This document shows positions 54,680 through 64,000 of a stretch of 64,000 nt of DNA, in pieces (position 1 is the first letter of the stretch; every line of letters starts with the position of its first letter). The DNA is from Podospora pseudocomata. Taxonomy: Eukaryota > Ascomycota > Sordariomycetes > Sordariales > Podosporaceae. The stretch lies in NCBI RefSeq assembly GCF_035222375.1, contig NW_026946363.1, positions 6,696,001 to 6,760,000 on the forward strand. The letters are read 5' to 3'. The notes beneath the pieces are model-generated. The model was given only the letters and a program-made list of their open reading frames with translations, was not told the DNA's origin and searched no databases. The position numbers were made by a program, and so were the translations under genes.

Positions 54680-55993
54680 ATGTTTGACAAGGTATTCCGA
54701 CCGATAAATGACACAGCGAATTCAAGCCGCAAAGGTCGTAGCAGGTTGCCAGAACCAGTTCGTTCGCCCACTCGTGGAGGGATATTCCCAAAAGCAGGCA
54801 CTCAAGCAAGGTACGTCGCCGTTTGCCACAACAATAAAATGACCCCATATGCAGGCACGAGCTTATCAATTTACAGAGCACCACAGATACCACAACGGCT
54901 GTCAAGTGCCAGTCAGTCTCTACCATGGCCAGCAAGTCCTTCAGCACACTCTTTCCACCTGAGACAATTGAAGCAAGAGCTTGCTGAAAAAGACCGCAAG
55001 GTGAAGATTCTCTGCGAGGAGGTTGAGGGATTGAAGAAGGAGAAGGAAAGCCTGGAGAGGGAAATCGATCAGTACGACGACGAGTGCTTCAAGATGGAAG
55101 CAGAAAACAAGCAGCTTCGCGATGCCTTTGTTGCCCTCAAGGGTAACCCCAACCATCACATCGACGACGGTGTAGTCCAGTCGCGATTCGGGGAAATCAA
55201 GTTCACCATCGAACAGATCGTTTCTATCCGTTATTCAAGCTCCACAACCATATCCAAAAGTATCCGATTAGACCGTCCCTCGAAGCAGCTATTTTCGAAT
55301 CTGGCGGAGGATGTGGATCGCTACCTAACACAACCAGTGGGAAAGGCCCTCTTGATAGAGGCATTTATCTGGAATTTCCTCATTTCGGAAGTTTTCAGCG
55401 GCAACGGGATGCTCTGGGCTGGCAAAGCATTTGAGCATGTCAAGTTTTTATCTCGTGAGCTTGAGAACGATACTGTTTCTCTGGCTGATCTTTACAGGTG
55501 GAACGCACAGACAGCATCAATGTTGTTTTCCATGTATGATCTGGACAAAAGACGCATACAAAAAATTGCTTCGAATCTAAGGGCCAGCTTAGAACCTTGG
55601 CAGAATAAATCTTTCAAGGAGGGACAATGCGACTCTCTCGACAAGCTTGTGCTCTTGGCAGCAAAATTGGACGCCGATTTGGCCCGGAGCAGAGCTGAAT
55701 ATATGGTCTTCATGCTGGAGACCACCGAAGCGCTCAATGGGCTTGCGAAGAACAAATACGGGGTTCCTTTTGACCAGGACTACATGGAGCTTCAGAGCGG
55801 AAACAATGACAGGTACGGGGATGTGGAGCTTGTAGTATCCCCAACGGTGGCTAAGGTCGGGGACTCGGACGGGGAGAATTACGATTGCTGTACTGTGCTG
55901 GTGCGAGCAAAGGTAATCTGTGGTGGCTCAAAAGCTGGTCGTCGCCAACAGTCTGCATCAACCCCCTCAAACTCTTTTCAGCCTCAAAGATAG
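54680..55993 (+). CDS. Fungal coiled-coil protein
   Basis: 437 residues, single frame. The N terminus is basic and Ser/Pro-rich. A coiled coil of about 70 residues follows (LRQLKQELAEKDRKVKILCE through YDDECFKMEAENKQLRDAF). Next is a helical domain seen in a fungal family of unknown function: NPNHHIDDGVVQSRFGEIKF, QLFSNLAEDVDRYLTQPVGK, LIEAFIWNFLISEVF, LADLYRWNAQTASMLF. The acidic C-terminal tail has GDSDGENYD. A possible 44-nt intron at 54811 was tested and rejected because it breaks the frame. It lies 267 nt downstream of the GTPase gene on the same strand, and genes of this type often occur in such accessory islands. Confidence 0.65.
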   Translation: MFDKVFRPINDTANSSRKGRSRLPEPVRSPTRGGIFPKAGTQARYVAVCHNNKMTPYAGTSLSIYRAPQIPQRLSSASQSLPWPASPSAHSFHLRQLKQELAEKDRKVKILCEEVEGLKKEKESLEREIDQYDDECFKMEAENKQLRDAFVALKGNPNHHIDDGVVQSRFGEIKFTIEQIVSIRYSSSTTISKSIRLDRPSKQLFSNLAEDVDRYLTQPVGKALLIEAFIWNFLISEVFSGNGMLWAGKAFEHVKFLSRELENDTVSLADLYRWNAQTASMLFSMYDLDKRRIQKIASNLRASLEPWQNKSFKEGQCDSLDKLVLLAAKLDADLARSRAEYMVFMLETTEALNGLAKNKYGVPFDQDYMELQSGNNDRYGDVELVVSPTVAKVGDSDGENYDCCTVLVRAKVICGGSKAGRRQQSASTPSNSFQPQR

Positions 55994-56894
55994 AACAGAC
56001 TTCATATAATTAATTGGAAGGCGTTCAGGCTCGGCCGTGAAGAAGCTTTGCAGAATTGAAATCAAGAGCTTGTATTATGCAGGAACAAGAGCGAGAGCTA
56101 GGAGAGAGTCAAGAGGAAGAACAATCGCGATTCTCAGGAGGAGGTGGATCACAGGCTACCTCTTAAAGGGTTGGGTTTTCACGAAAGAGCAATAATGTTC
56201 AGCAACAATGCTATTCAGTGTCTTGCAGATGTATAACACGCCTTTCATATTGAGCTTGTACCTTCAGCTAGGGAATAGCCCTGTCAGCTATTCTGACAGG
56301 CCTGTTAATCAACTTTTAAGGCCTGTTAGCTACCCTTTAGGGCTTAAAGCCTGTTGGGAACTCTTCCAGGCGTGGTTTAGGATATCATCCTGCATTGGTT
56401 TACTCTCCATTGCCTGCTTTTTCATCCATAACCAAACAAAACAAAAGAGGTTCAGGGGTTCGATGTCTGTGCGTATTTGGAGTCCACTCGGCCAAGGGTT
56501 AGGGGTGTGCTTTGGGAGTTCACAGAATACTTGCTGAGATGGTATTCAAAGCAATCATCCCAACACATGGAGCTTTGAAGACAGGGTTTGAATTGCTGTT
56601 GTGGCACTTCGGCATTTCAAGGGGCTTTGGGTTATCCGTACCTATTCTCAGCCCCAGCCTCAATACGCGGGTACATCCGCCACATTGACTTGGCATCAGC
56701 ACACAAGTTCGACGCGTCTTGCATCTATGTCAGCACTGGCATGGATGCTGTGCCGCAATGCAACGCCCCGTCTTTAGGCTTCAGGGGTCGGCAGAAGGAT
56801 GACCTCCGAAAGGAGTTTTCAATCGACAACCGACAATTTTCTTCCACTTTGCAAAAGGTTAATCTTCACGCGTTTCCCAGACCACCATGTGATC
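55994..56894. other. Intergenic with small inverted repeats
   Basis: About 900 nt. At about 56279-56300 there is a hairpin with arms CCTGTCAG and CTGACAGG, followed by several GGCCTGTTA-type copies and an AAGCCC/GGGCTT pair to about 56355. This suggests a small foldback or MITE relic. No gene is supported. Confidence 0.4.
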
Positions 56895-58397
56895 ATGTTC
56901 GCCCTCACGCGATTCACGCGCCACACAATCCTCATCCTTTTCTTCATCACCCTCTCTTTTCTATTTTATCACTCTTACAGAAATCCGCCAACGCAGAAAG
57001 GCTCCTCATTTCTTACATCAATCCCAGAAATTCTGAAGCCTCTCACCTCTGGGAAGCATCCCCCGCCGCGATACAAGCCAGCACCATCATGGCTCCCCCC
57101 ACCCGTTTTCGACCCATTCCCCTTGCTGGCGAATACCGCCGCCGATCCCCCACCAATACCCGAGTACAATATTCCTCGTCCTGAAATGCACAAGGAATAC
57201 GGCCTCGACCGCGCCCCCCCGCTCTTTATCGGCTTCACCCGACAGTGGCCCATGCTCCTCCAAGCAGTCGTCAGCTACATCACCGCGGGGTGGCCGCCAG
57301 AGAACATCTACGTGGTTGAAAACACCGGAGTGCACAACATGAACAAGCAAGGCAGACTCACCCTCCAGAACCCCTTCTACCTCAACCACACCACCCTCCA
57401 CCGACTGGGCGTCACCGTAGTCCAAACCCCCGTTCTGCTTACCTTTGCCCAAATGCAAAACTTCTTTCTGTCGATAGCCTACCAGGAAGACCACCCCTAT
57501 TACTTCTACAGTCACCAAGATGTCCTCGTCTTCTCGTTTGAGGAAGGCCTCGACTTCATCAGCCGACCGGCAGACGGCAACTGGGAATTCTACAGCGAGG
57601 CGGAGAAGAAGGAGATACTGTCTCCTGTCCAGGCCGGCAAAGATGGCTACCGGACGATTTACGAGAACTGCCTTCGCGACTTGCAAACAGTGATCAAAAG
57701 AAAGGAGCGCTGGGGTTTTAGATGGTATCAGTACGACCACTTGACGCTTGTCAACAGGGAGGCAATGGAGGCTGTAGGCGGGTGGGACTCCCTGATTCCG
57801 TACTATGCAACGGACTGCGATATGAATGGCAAGATGGGGATGGACGGGTGGACCATGAAGCCGAGGAGGGTGGGGATCATCAATGATGTTTCCACCGTGC
57901 TGGAGGACTTGGAAGTACTCTATCGGAACAAGTACAAGATGCCAAAGTTTATCGATCCAGCGCCGTTGCCGCCGGAGAAGGAGGCAAAGATCGCAAAGGC
58001 CAAGGCGGAAAAGGAGGAGAAGGAGCGGAAGGAGAAGGAGGAAAAGGAGGGCAAGGCAAAGAGAGAGGAGCACGGATTGCCTGCTGATCAGCTGCAGTAT
58101 TTCCGAGCTTTGAGGGCCGTGGGCGATGAGATGGGCAAGTACAAGTATCGGGATGGGGCTGAACAGCGGAACAACTGGCAACGGGCGCAACGAGGTGGTG
58201 AAGGAGAGCCGTTTTATTACAATGCGGATGGGTTTCATAGTGCCTTTTGGACGCTGACAGATGCCGGGAGACGCATCTACGAAGAGAAATGGGGTCATAG
58301 AGGTTGTGACTTGGCGTCTGGCACATCCCTAACGCTCAAGGACCAGTGGCGTGTGGAGAAGGACTGGGAAAAAAAGAAGGAGGACAAGAAAAATTAA
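56895..58397 (+). CDS. Type II membrane protein, glycosyltransferase-like
   Basis: 500 residues from the ATG at 56895, chosen because it directly precedes the membrane anchor (LTRFTRHTILILFFITLSFLFYH). The stem is Pro-rich. The luminal domain looks like a GT-A fold: PPLFIGFTRQWPMLLQAVVS, WPPENIYVVENTGVHNMNKQ, PYYFYSHQDVLVFSFEEG, a possible metal site HQD, WGFRWYQYDHLTLVNREAME, and GGWDSLIPYYATDCDMNGKM, where the acidic DCD sits. A Lys/Glu-rich low-complexity insert (EKEAKIAKAKAEKEEKERKE and on) precedes the C-terminal part. Residence in the Golgi or ER is inferred from topology. The sugar and acceptor are unknown. A 403-residue antisense frame is a shadow. Confidence 0.75.
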   Translation: MFALTRFTRHTILILFFITLSFLFYHSYRNPPTQKGSSFLTSIPEILKPLTSGKHPPPRYKPAPSWLPPPVFDPFPLLANTAADPPPIPEYNIPRPEMHKEYGLDRAPPLFIGFTRQWPMLLQAVVSYITAGWPPENIYVVENTGVHNMNKQGRLTLQNPFYLNHTTLHRLGVTVVQTPVLLTFAQMQNFFLSIAYQEDHPYYFYSHQDVLVFSFEEGLDFISRPADGNWEFYSEAEKKEILSPVQAGKDGYRTIYENCLRDLQTVIKRKERWGFRWYQYDHLTLVNREAMEAVGGWDSLIPYYATDCDMNGKMGMDGWTMKPRRVGIINDVSTVLEDLEVLYRNKYKMPKFIDPAPLPPEKEAKIAKAKAEKEEKERKEKEEKEGKAKREEHGLPADQLQYFRALRAVGDEMGKYKYRDGAEQRNNWQRAQRGGEGEPFYYNADGFHSAFWTLTDAGRRIYEEKWGHRGCDLASGTSLTLKDQWRVEKDWEKKKEDKKN

Positions 58398-58590
58398 TAC
58401 CTTGGCTGATACAAAGGCCCTTAATGTTGGCGCACGATGGGGGTTCTTGCATTTGAAATGGAAAGTATCACAATGAAAATTGTTGTTTATTCCACGTTGA
58501 AGTCAACTCAAGCGTAAAGGTCGAACAAACACGCCTCGAACGCCAGAACCATTATCAATGACCGATCGCTCCCTTGCTTGACCCGCCGCT

Positions 58591-58863
58591 CTATTTAGAA
58601 TCCTTGCTGAAGAATGCACCCTCGCCACCAAGCTCCTCGAGCTTCTGCTTGGAGTTTTCCTTGGACTGCTCGCTTGTGTCTTGGGCTTTTGTTAGTACGA
58701 GGGCCTTGACGTGGACAGCTAACTTTGACTTACTTGGGTTGCTCAAATTGGCCTTGTGGCCGCGGGCCTGGTTGCTAATCTCCTCGGGAGCCTGAAGGGC
58801 ATTTTCCTGAGCCGCATCGCCGACGATGTCACGCTGCTTGGGGTTCTCGCGGAGTTCAGGCAT
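58591..58863 (-). CDS. Con-6 family (conidiation-specific protein 6)
   Basis: Exons 58863-58734 and 58685-58591 give 74 residues. The 48-nt intron (GTAAGT donor, ACTAAC branch, AAAAG acceptor) has a length divisible by three and no stop, so it can be missed. Once spliced, the Con-6 motif is restored: GHKANLSNPTQDTSEQSKEN then SKQKLEELGG. Two related halves are visible (a first copy around ENALQAPEEISNQARGHKAN). Con-6 of Neurospora is a small, hydrophilic protein abundant in conidia and cleared at germination; its molecular role is unclear. Confidence 0.82.
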   Translation of the reverse strand: MPELRENPKQRDIVGDAAQENALQAPEEISNQARGHKANLSNPSKSKLAVHVKALVLTKAQDTSEQSKENSKQKLEELGGEGAFFSKDSK

Positions 58864-59297
58864 GGTGATTGGTTTGACGAAGGCTTGTCAAATGTCCTTG
58901 TATGTTGATTGATGTGCTAATGGGCTGTTCAATTGCTGAGTGGATTGGGTTTCAACTTGTGTCAATGCGAAGGTGAAATTAAAAGACTCTGCGACTCGCG
59001 GCCTGGTCCGCTCTAAATAAGTAGGTAGGCACCTTGATATGACACATTGCTTTATTTGTGACTCGTGACGCCATCAGTACATCATGACCATTGCTGTGCA
59101 CCTGGCATGACATCATCACTCCGTATCAAACAGTGAAAGCTCGGGAACACATCATTTGGCAGACAATGACAAACTCTTTGATGATTGGATGAATTTTGAC
59201 AATGAAACGCACAACAAAGAAACAAAACAAACACCAAAGTTCGTCATGACCATCTGCGCCCAGAAGGCCATCCCTGCTGCAGCTGTCTTCACCACTT
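58864..59297. other. Intergenic
   Basis: 434 nt, promoter of the Con-6 gene and 3' flank of the calpain gene. No feature is recognised. Confidence 0.4.
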
Positions 59298-61707
59298 CTA
59301 GGTACCCTGAACAACGCTTGCGGCTTCCTCATCATTGCCAGGGGAAGTCAGTTTGATGACCAGCTCGGGATCCCGCGAATAGACACGGAGTCCAACAACA
59401 GCAACAGCGTTCCAGAGCGAAGGTTGATCCTCATCATCCTCCTCTTCGTCCTCGTCATTGTCATTTTCTTGCCCTCCCTGCCCACCTTGTTGGATTTCTT
59501 CACGACCGGCCGCAGCAGCTTGTGCCTCATCAGACCCTCCAGGTGTCTCCTCGCCAGCCTCAGTAACACTCGCCTTTTCTGCCTCTTCGTCCTCCTGTTC
59601 GGTTTCCCACCCATCACTAGAATCACCCTTCTTCTCCTCCTCCTTCCTGAAGGCCTTGGCATGGGCGAGATCAAAGCTTAAACCGACCTGCCTCAGCTTT
59701 TCTGGGCGGCGCCGAGCTGAGGCCTTGACAATTGCCTCGACAGGAGGCTTGCTTGTGTCGCGCTCGGCAGTGATCTTGGGCAGGACCTCGTAGATGCCTG
59801 GCTCAAGATCAATCTCGCAGTTGATGGACCGATTGGCGCGAAAGAAGTTCTCAGCCTGCGGACGGACGCGGCAGAGGTAGTCCCCTGGCTCGGCACCTTG
59901 CTTCTGGAGGATGAAGTGCAGAAGAAACGAGTATTCTCCCTCAAGGCCGTTGAAGTAACGGGTATCCAGCTGTCGAATGTCAGTCAAAGGCACTGGAGAA
60001 AATGCGGAGGTCAAGTTACCTGTTGCAGAACAAAGACAGCAGTGGTGGCTGTTTTGACCTCGATAACGAACTTGCGTTGCAAGTACCCAGAAACCCAGGC
60101 AACATTGACGTTTGTCCATTCTTGAGCCACGGCCCACTCGTCATCGAAGAGACGAGTGCGGTATAAATTAGTGAATGTGTGAAGCATGTCGTTGTAGCTC
60201 ATCCAGAACACGCCGTCGTCTTCGAAGCGGTAGTCAAGTTTGGTGAGCCAGTACGGAGTCCACTCTTTTGAGCCGTCCGACCACGGGCCGGTCCATTCAC
60301 CCATGCCGTCGCCACCGCGTGCACCCCAGGGGTTCCTACATCATCATTAGTATCCGGGTTTGATGCTATGTCGAAGTTCTAATGGAAAGGAAGGAAGAAG
60401 GAGAAAAAAAAGGGGGGGGAAGAAGACAAGACGAAACAAGACTTGGAGCGAGCAGAAAGATAAACAAACCTGATCTTGACCAGTCTAACGGTCTTACCAT
60501 CCTCCCCCTCCTCCTCTCTAGCGGCCAAAAGAGAGTAGGCGTGCGCGTTGGCCAGTCCGTTCTTGTCCGAGCCATTCCTGTCCAAGATATCCAGCCCAAA
60601 GACAAAGTTCCCATTCTCATTCACCAACTCCTTCCATAATTTCTGCTTGAAGAGGACATCCTCCAACGCCAGCTCCGAATTGACCCCCCCGGTCAAATCC
60701 TCCACGCCCTCACCAACCCACCCACCCCAAATAGCGTGATAGTCCCCGTGGGCTTTGGCATACGCCTTCTCCAACAACGGCAACCAAGTCTCGTTTTCCT
60801 CCCGACAGGCCGCAAAATACAACGCCTGGCTCCCCGTCTGCTTATCCCTCCTCCACTTCTTCACAATGGCGTTACTCGGATCATGCCCTCCCCCCTCATA
60901 ATCCCCGTTCGTCAAACACAAGTGATCATCCACCACGGTATACACCCACTCGCCATCCCGATAAAACACAAACCCATACACCCCGCACTCCTCATCCCTC
61001 GCGACGCAAATCTTGTCCATCAGCTCCCGCCGATGACAGATGGTAGCCACGGCAGACAACCACCAGCAATCAAGGCTGTTGCTCCCCTGCATTATGTCCG
61101 AACTGCTAAACCCATCCACCTCGAACTTGGGGTCCTCAAAGATCCACCCAACCCTGTGCACCGCCTTCGGCTCGGGGTCATAGTCCTCATCATTGTCCCC
61201 TTCCTGCTCCTCGTCAAGCACTCTCTTCCCCATAATCTTCCTCAGCATCGGCACCGTCAACTGAAGACAGTCCGTCCCGTCAAAGACTTGCATCCTCTCC
61301 AGCGTCCCGAGGGCATCCTCAACGGCGGCGGGGTTGCCCTTGGCAGGAGGGGACCGCCAGTTCAAACCCAGCAGACAGTCCCACTGGTTTCCCTTGAGGT
61401 CAAAGTCGGGGTCGGTGAACTTGGAGTTGGTGCGGTGGCAGTCCCGGACGATGCGGGCGATTTTGGCGCGGCACGCGTCTGCCGCGGCGGCGTAGGAGGC
61501 GCCAAAGTTGGTGGTGGTTGGGGAGGTTGTGGTGTCATTTTTGGAGAGGGCTGAGGGGCGAGGGAGGAGGGAAGAATAGAGGGAGGGTGGGAAGATGGTG
61601 GTGACTTTGCCGGGGGATTTGGTGATGTACTTGTCCCAGAAATTATGGACTTGCTGTTGGGGTGGTTTCTTGCTTTTGGAGGCTGCTGGGGAGTGCTCGC
61701 AGGACAT
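59298..61707 (-). CDS. Calpain-family cysteine protease
   Basis: Exons 61707-60470, 60335-60020 and 59969-59298 give 741 residues; introns are 134 and 50 nt. The catalytic Cys lies in GSNSLDCWWLSAVATI (the usual LGDCWFL is changed to SLDCWWL), His in GLANAHAYSLLAA, and Asn in IRNPWG, formed across the first splice junction. The triad is therefore complete. WTPYWLTKLDYRFEDDGVFW is the conserved post-triad segment. The C-terminal region holds a beta-sandwich-like part (GEYSFLLHFILQKQGAEPGD) and a long acidic, Gln-rich tail (QENDNDEDEEEDDEDQPS). The fungal Cpl1/PalB-type is the nearest idea, but the PalB C-terminal domain is not evident. Function is open, presumably cytosolic regulatory proteolysis. 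Confidence 0.85.
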
Positions 61708-62415
61708 CTCGACGGTGGCGGTTGATGTTCTTCGACGGGTTGAGGTTGATGTCTCTAAGGAGGACGGCAGTTGTCGGGGCAGAATTGCTGTCTCTTTTTA
61801 TCTTGCCCATCTTTTTCTCAGCTCTGGGCGCTTGTCGTACGCTATTACCCTATCGTCATCTCAGCTGAGCCCAGATTCTGTCGTCTCTGCGGTGAGCATG
61901 CCCAATACGCCCCCTCCCCATCCCGGTGCTGCATTTTCGATAGTGCCGTCTGGCCAATTACTATCTCCGAAGCGGCTGACTCAAGACGGTCAGCTTGCAA
62001 GCCCGTTTTTGTCATCGCAATCCTTGAACTGAAAACCACAGGCTATCAGTAAGCGCAAAGTCTTGGTTGTCCAGAATTTGATATGTTGCGGTTTACGGAG
62101 CATGGTCCGTTGCAAAGTTGTCAAACAGAGGGCAGAATCGCAATGGTATCTGGATTTCGCTAAGGTAAAATAGCATAGCAAGAGCGCAAAGAAAAAGCTC
62201 TGTCCTGTCGCAGGAGGGCCCACCGGCGGTCAGACAGCACCGAGGTCCTGTCGCCCCATCAAGTCTTCCACCTCCTGCCCATCGTGCCCCCAAAACTCCT
62301 TTCCGAAATCATGTCGCCCAATTCCATCAAAGTGACTCGCAATACACAGAAACACATCATCTCGTTCGGTTATTAATTCATCGGGCAGCGATCGTCGTGT
62401 GGGGTGTCGGGCTGT
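61708..62415. other. Intergenic
   Basis: 708 nt between the calpain gene start and the 3' end of the CYSTM gene. Short frames here lack family features. Confidence 0.4.
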
Positions 62416-63044
62416 TTAGAAGCAGCAGTCGAGGCACTCGAGGCAGCATTCGCAGGTCTCTCCGCAGAGCCAGCAGCAGCACATGGCAGCAACGCTGTGA
62501 TGAAGGTCAGTGATATGTCCATGTCTTGGCGGTCGAAAATGGGTGGTGATCGGGATCTGCCATATCGCTGTCGGTTTGTAGGGCATGCTCGAGTCGTGGA
62601 AGAGCGACCCTAGCCTTGCAGCACGATCTACAGGCTCTCGTCAACCACCCTGAGAGACAAACTCACCAGGTGTAGAGGCAGCCGTGGCTCTTCTCCTCCT
62701 TGGGAGGGGGCGCTTGCTGGTACTGCATCTGCTGCTGGGGAGGGGGATAGCCCTGGGGAGGGTAGCCCTGTGGGGGGTACCCTCCATCCGGTGGATAGCC
62801 CTGAGGAGGGTACCCCTGGGGAGGGGCTTGGGGGTAGTAGCCACTGTGTGTCGAATCTCGTCAGTCTCGTGTCGGTGGCGGACGGCCGTAGTCCATTGTC
62901 CAGGCTCATTTGGCAGTTTGCGACCAGTCACCCGCAGCGCAAACTCGAGTGCTTCAATCGCCGTCGGAAAACAAGGGCCACAGCCGAACGCAGGATCGTG
63001 GGGAGGATAGGCACATACCCCTGCTGAGGAGGATATCCAGACAT
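62416..63044 (-). CDS. CYSTM-domain protein (cysteine-rich transmembrane module)
   Basis: Exons 63044-63019, 62843-62667 and 62494-62416 give 93 residues; introns are 175 and 172 nt, longer than most in this window. MSGYPPQQGGYYPQAPPQGY opens a Pro/Gly/Gln-rich N-terminal arm with repeated GYPPQ/GYPPD units. After KEEKSHGCLYT the last exon encodes CVAAMCCCWLCGETCECC, then LECLDCCF at the C terminus, the Cys-rich CYSTM module. Tail-anchored CYSTM proteins are small, membrane- or vesicle-associated and linked to stress tolerance in fungi and plants. None of the three exons forms a complete frame alone, so it is easily missed. Confidence 0.82.
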
Positions 63045-64000
63045 GTTTTGGTTGCGGTTGCGACGGTGAAATTCACGGGGAACTCGCTGTTGACTTTGCA
63101 AAAGAAATCAACAGATGAAAGGGCGGTGGATGACCTTTTTGACAGTCGACGACGCGCGGCGGGAACGGGCAGGTGGATTCACTGAGCGCTGCGTGTCACC
63201 AGGATTGATTCATTAGGTCTGTGGTCGCGCCCAGGGGGGCCAAGCTCCGCCAAGGAAGGTTATGATGCCGTCTCATCCGAGTGTCTGGCTGCAGTGCGCA
63301 ATGATACCAGGAGGCCGCCCTGCGCACCTCTAAACAGTTGATTATGTTTCGATCGACGGGGCATATTTTAGCATACCTATAAATGCTCCGTATAGCAATT
63401 CCCATTACTGTGTGTGGTGCCTTATTGGGTCTGGAGTCCAAACCACTGCAACAGGTTATTATTGGGTTTGGCGTGCGCCATCACAGATCGGCGCCACAGT
63501 CGGATCACAGTGGGGCCGTTCCCGGGTATCGGCCTTGGCAGAACTCAGGGTCCTCTTCCTCCCGGCTCACGGCACCTACAGAGGCCTGGACCCTCCGGAT
63601 CTGTGCAACGGAGATAAGGATAACCATCGACCACCAAAAAGAAAAAAGACACCAGAAATCTCATAAATCCGCGACTTCATGAGGTCCAACCAATGCAGCA
63701 TAGAGTACATATGCGGATACTGAAGGGAAAATATCACAGGCGCCGCCAGTCGGTTTCTGATTTGGGTTCCATGACGATCATCAGACCCACTGGCAATGCC
63801 GTTTTCTTTGAAGATGCCAAGAAACCGTGTAAACAAATCCCCCTGATCTAGCATGCTGTGCCCCTGAATGAGATACACCACTGTGACATAATGTCTGTAC
63901 AGCGTTGGAGGACCTTGGAACAAGCCCTCTCCACCCCTTAACTATACCTTTGTTACAGCTTGAACAATATCGGAATCTGGACATGGACGATTTCCATTTC
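63045..64000. other. Mostly intergenic; possible partial leftward gene at the edge
   Basis: No strong gene is seen. A leftward frame at 63576-63923 (HYVTVVYLIQGHSMLDQGDL; FTRFLGIFKENGIASGSDDR) has protein-like composition. Another short frame ends near 63960 (EMEIVHVQIPILFKL) at a GTAACA that could be a donor. They may be exons of a gene running in from beyond the window, but nothing identifies it. Confidence 0.25.

Noticed and set aside
54811-54854. Possible 44-nt intron in the coiled-coil gene
   Set aside because: Its removal shifts the frame into stops, while the unspliced frame runs into the conserved domain.
57087-58298. 403-residue antisense frame
   Set aside because: Lies opposite the glycosyltransferase-like gene, has no family features and is explained by that gene's codon bias.
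60736-61554. 272-residue rightward frame
   Set aside because: Antisense to the calpain exon 1; no motif.

Overview
This window looks like nuclear DNA of a filamentous ascomycete, most likely a member of the Sordariales close to Podospora. Genes are intron-poor, with short GT-AG introns (about 46-175 nt) and CTAAC/CTGAC-like branch points. The families are typical of Pezizomycotina: DUF7708 proteins, Zn2Cys6/MHR regulators, Con-6, CYSTM, 3CxxC zinc fingers and NACHT-WD40 NLRs. The 42-residue WD repeats at 45.9-46.5 kb read almost letter for letter like those remembered from Podospora het-e/het-d. All functional names come from reading the sequence; no search was run.

Layout. 0.5-27.3 kb holds mostly single genes: a membrane protein, a secreted phytase-like (esterase-like) protein, a DUF7708/NACHT-like protein lacking its 5' end, a broken remnant of a small secreted protein, a divergent CAX-type cation/proton exchanger, an acidic secreted protein, a decayed CorA-like gene, a short secreted tyrosinase, a HExxH protein, a secreted HExxH peptidase that looks frameshifted, a 3CxxC zinc-finger protein and an FtsJ-like methyltransferase.

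27.3-40.7 kb is a compact cluster that looks like aromatic-compound catabolism: gentisate 1,2-dioxygenase, GFA-domain protein, quinone oxidoreductase, dienelactone hydrolase, a DUF1338 (2-oxoadipate dioxygenase/decarboxylase-like) enzyme, a fungal transcription factor, a type-B carboxylesterase, a VOC/extradiol-dioxygenase-like protein and an FAD monooxygenase. Several promoters are shared between divergent genes, and three intergenic regions carry the same TCCGCACA element. The cluster seems to be decaying: the quinone oxidoreductase and VOC genes are frameshifted, and the regulator keeps only half of its zinc cluster.

40.8-56 kb is an accessory, AT-richer, immunity/allorecognition-like island: an NWD-type NLR with near-identical WD repeats and two in-frame premature stops, an Hsp70-like gene split by a deleted Fot1/pogo transposon with perfect 52-bp inverted repeats, an AIG1/septin-like GTPase with a C-terminal membrane segment, and a coiled-coil protein. 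56.9-64 kb returns to housekeeping-type genes: a type II membrane glycosyltransferase-like protein, a Con-6 protein, a calpain-family protease and a CYSTM protein.
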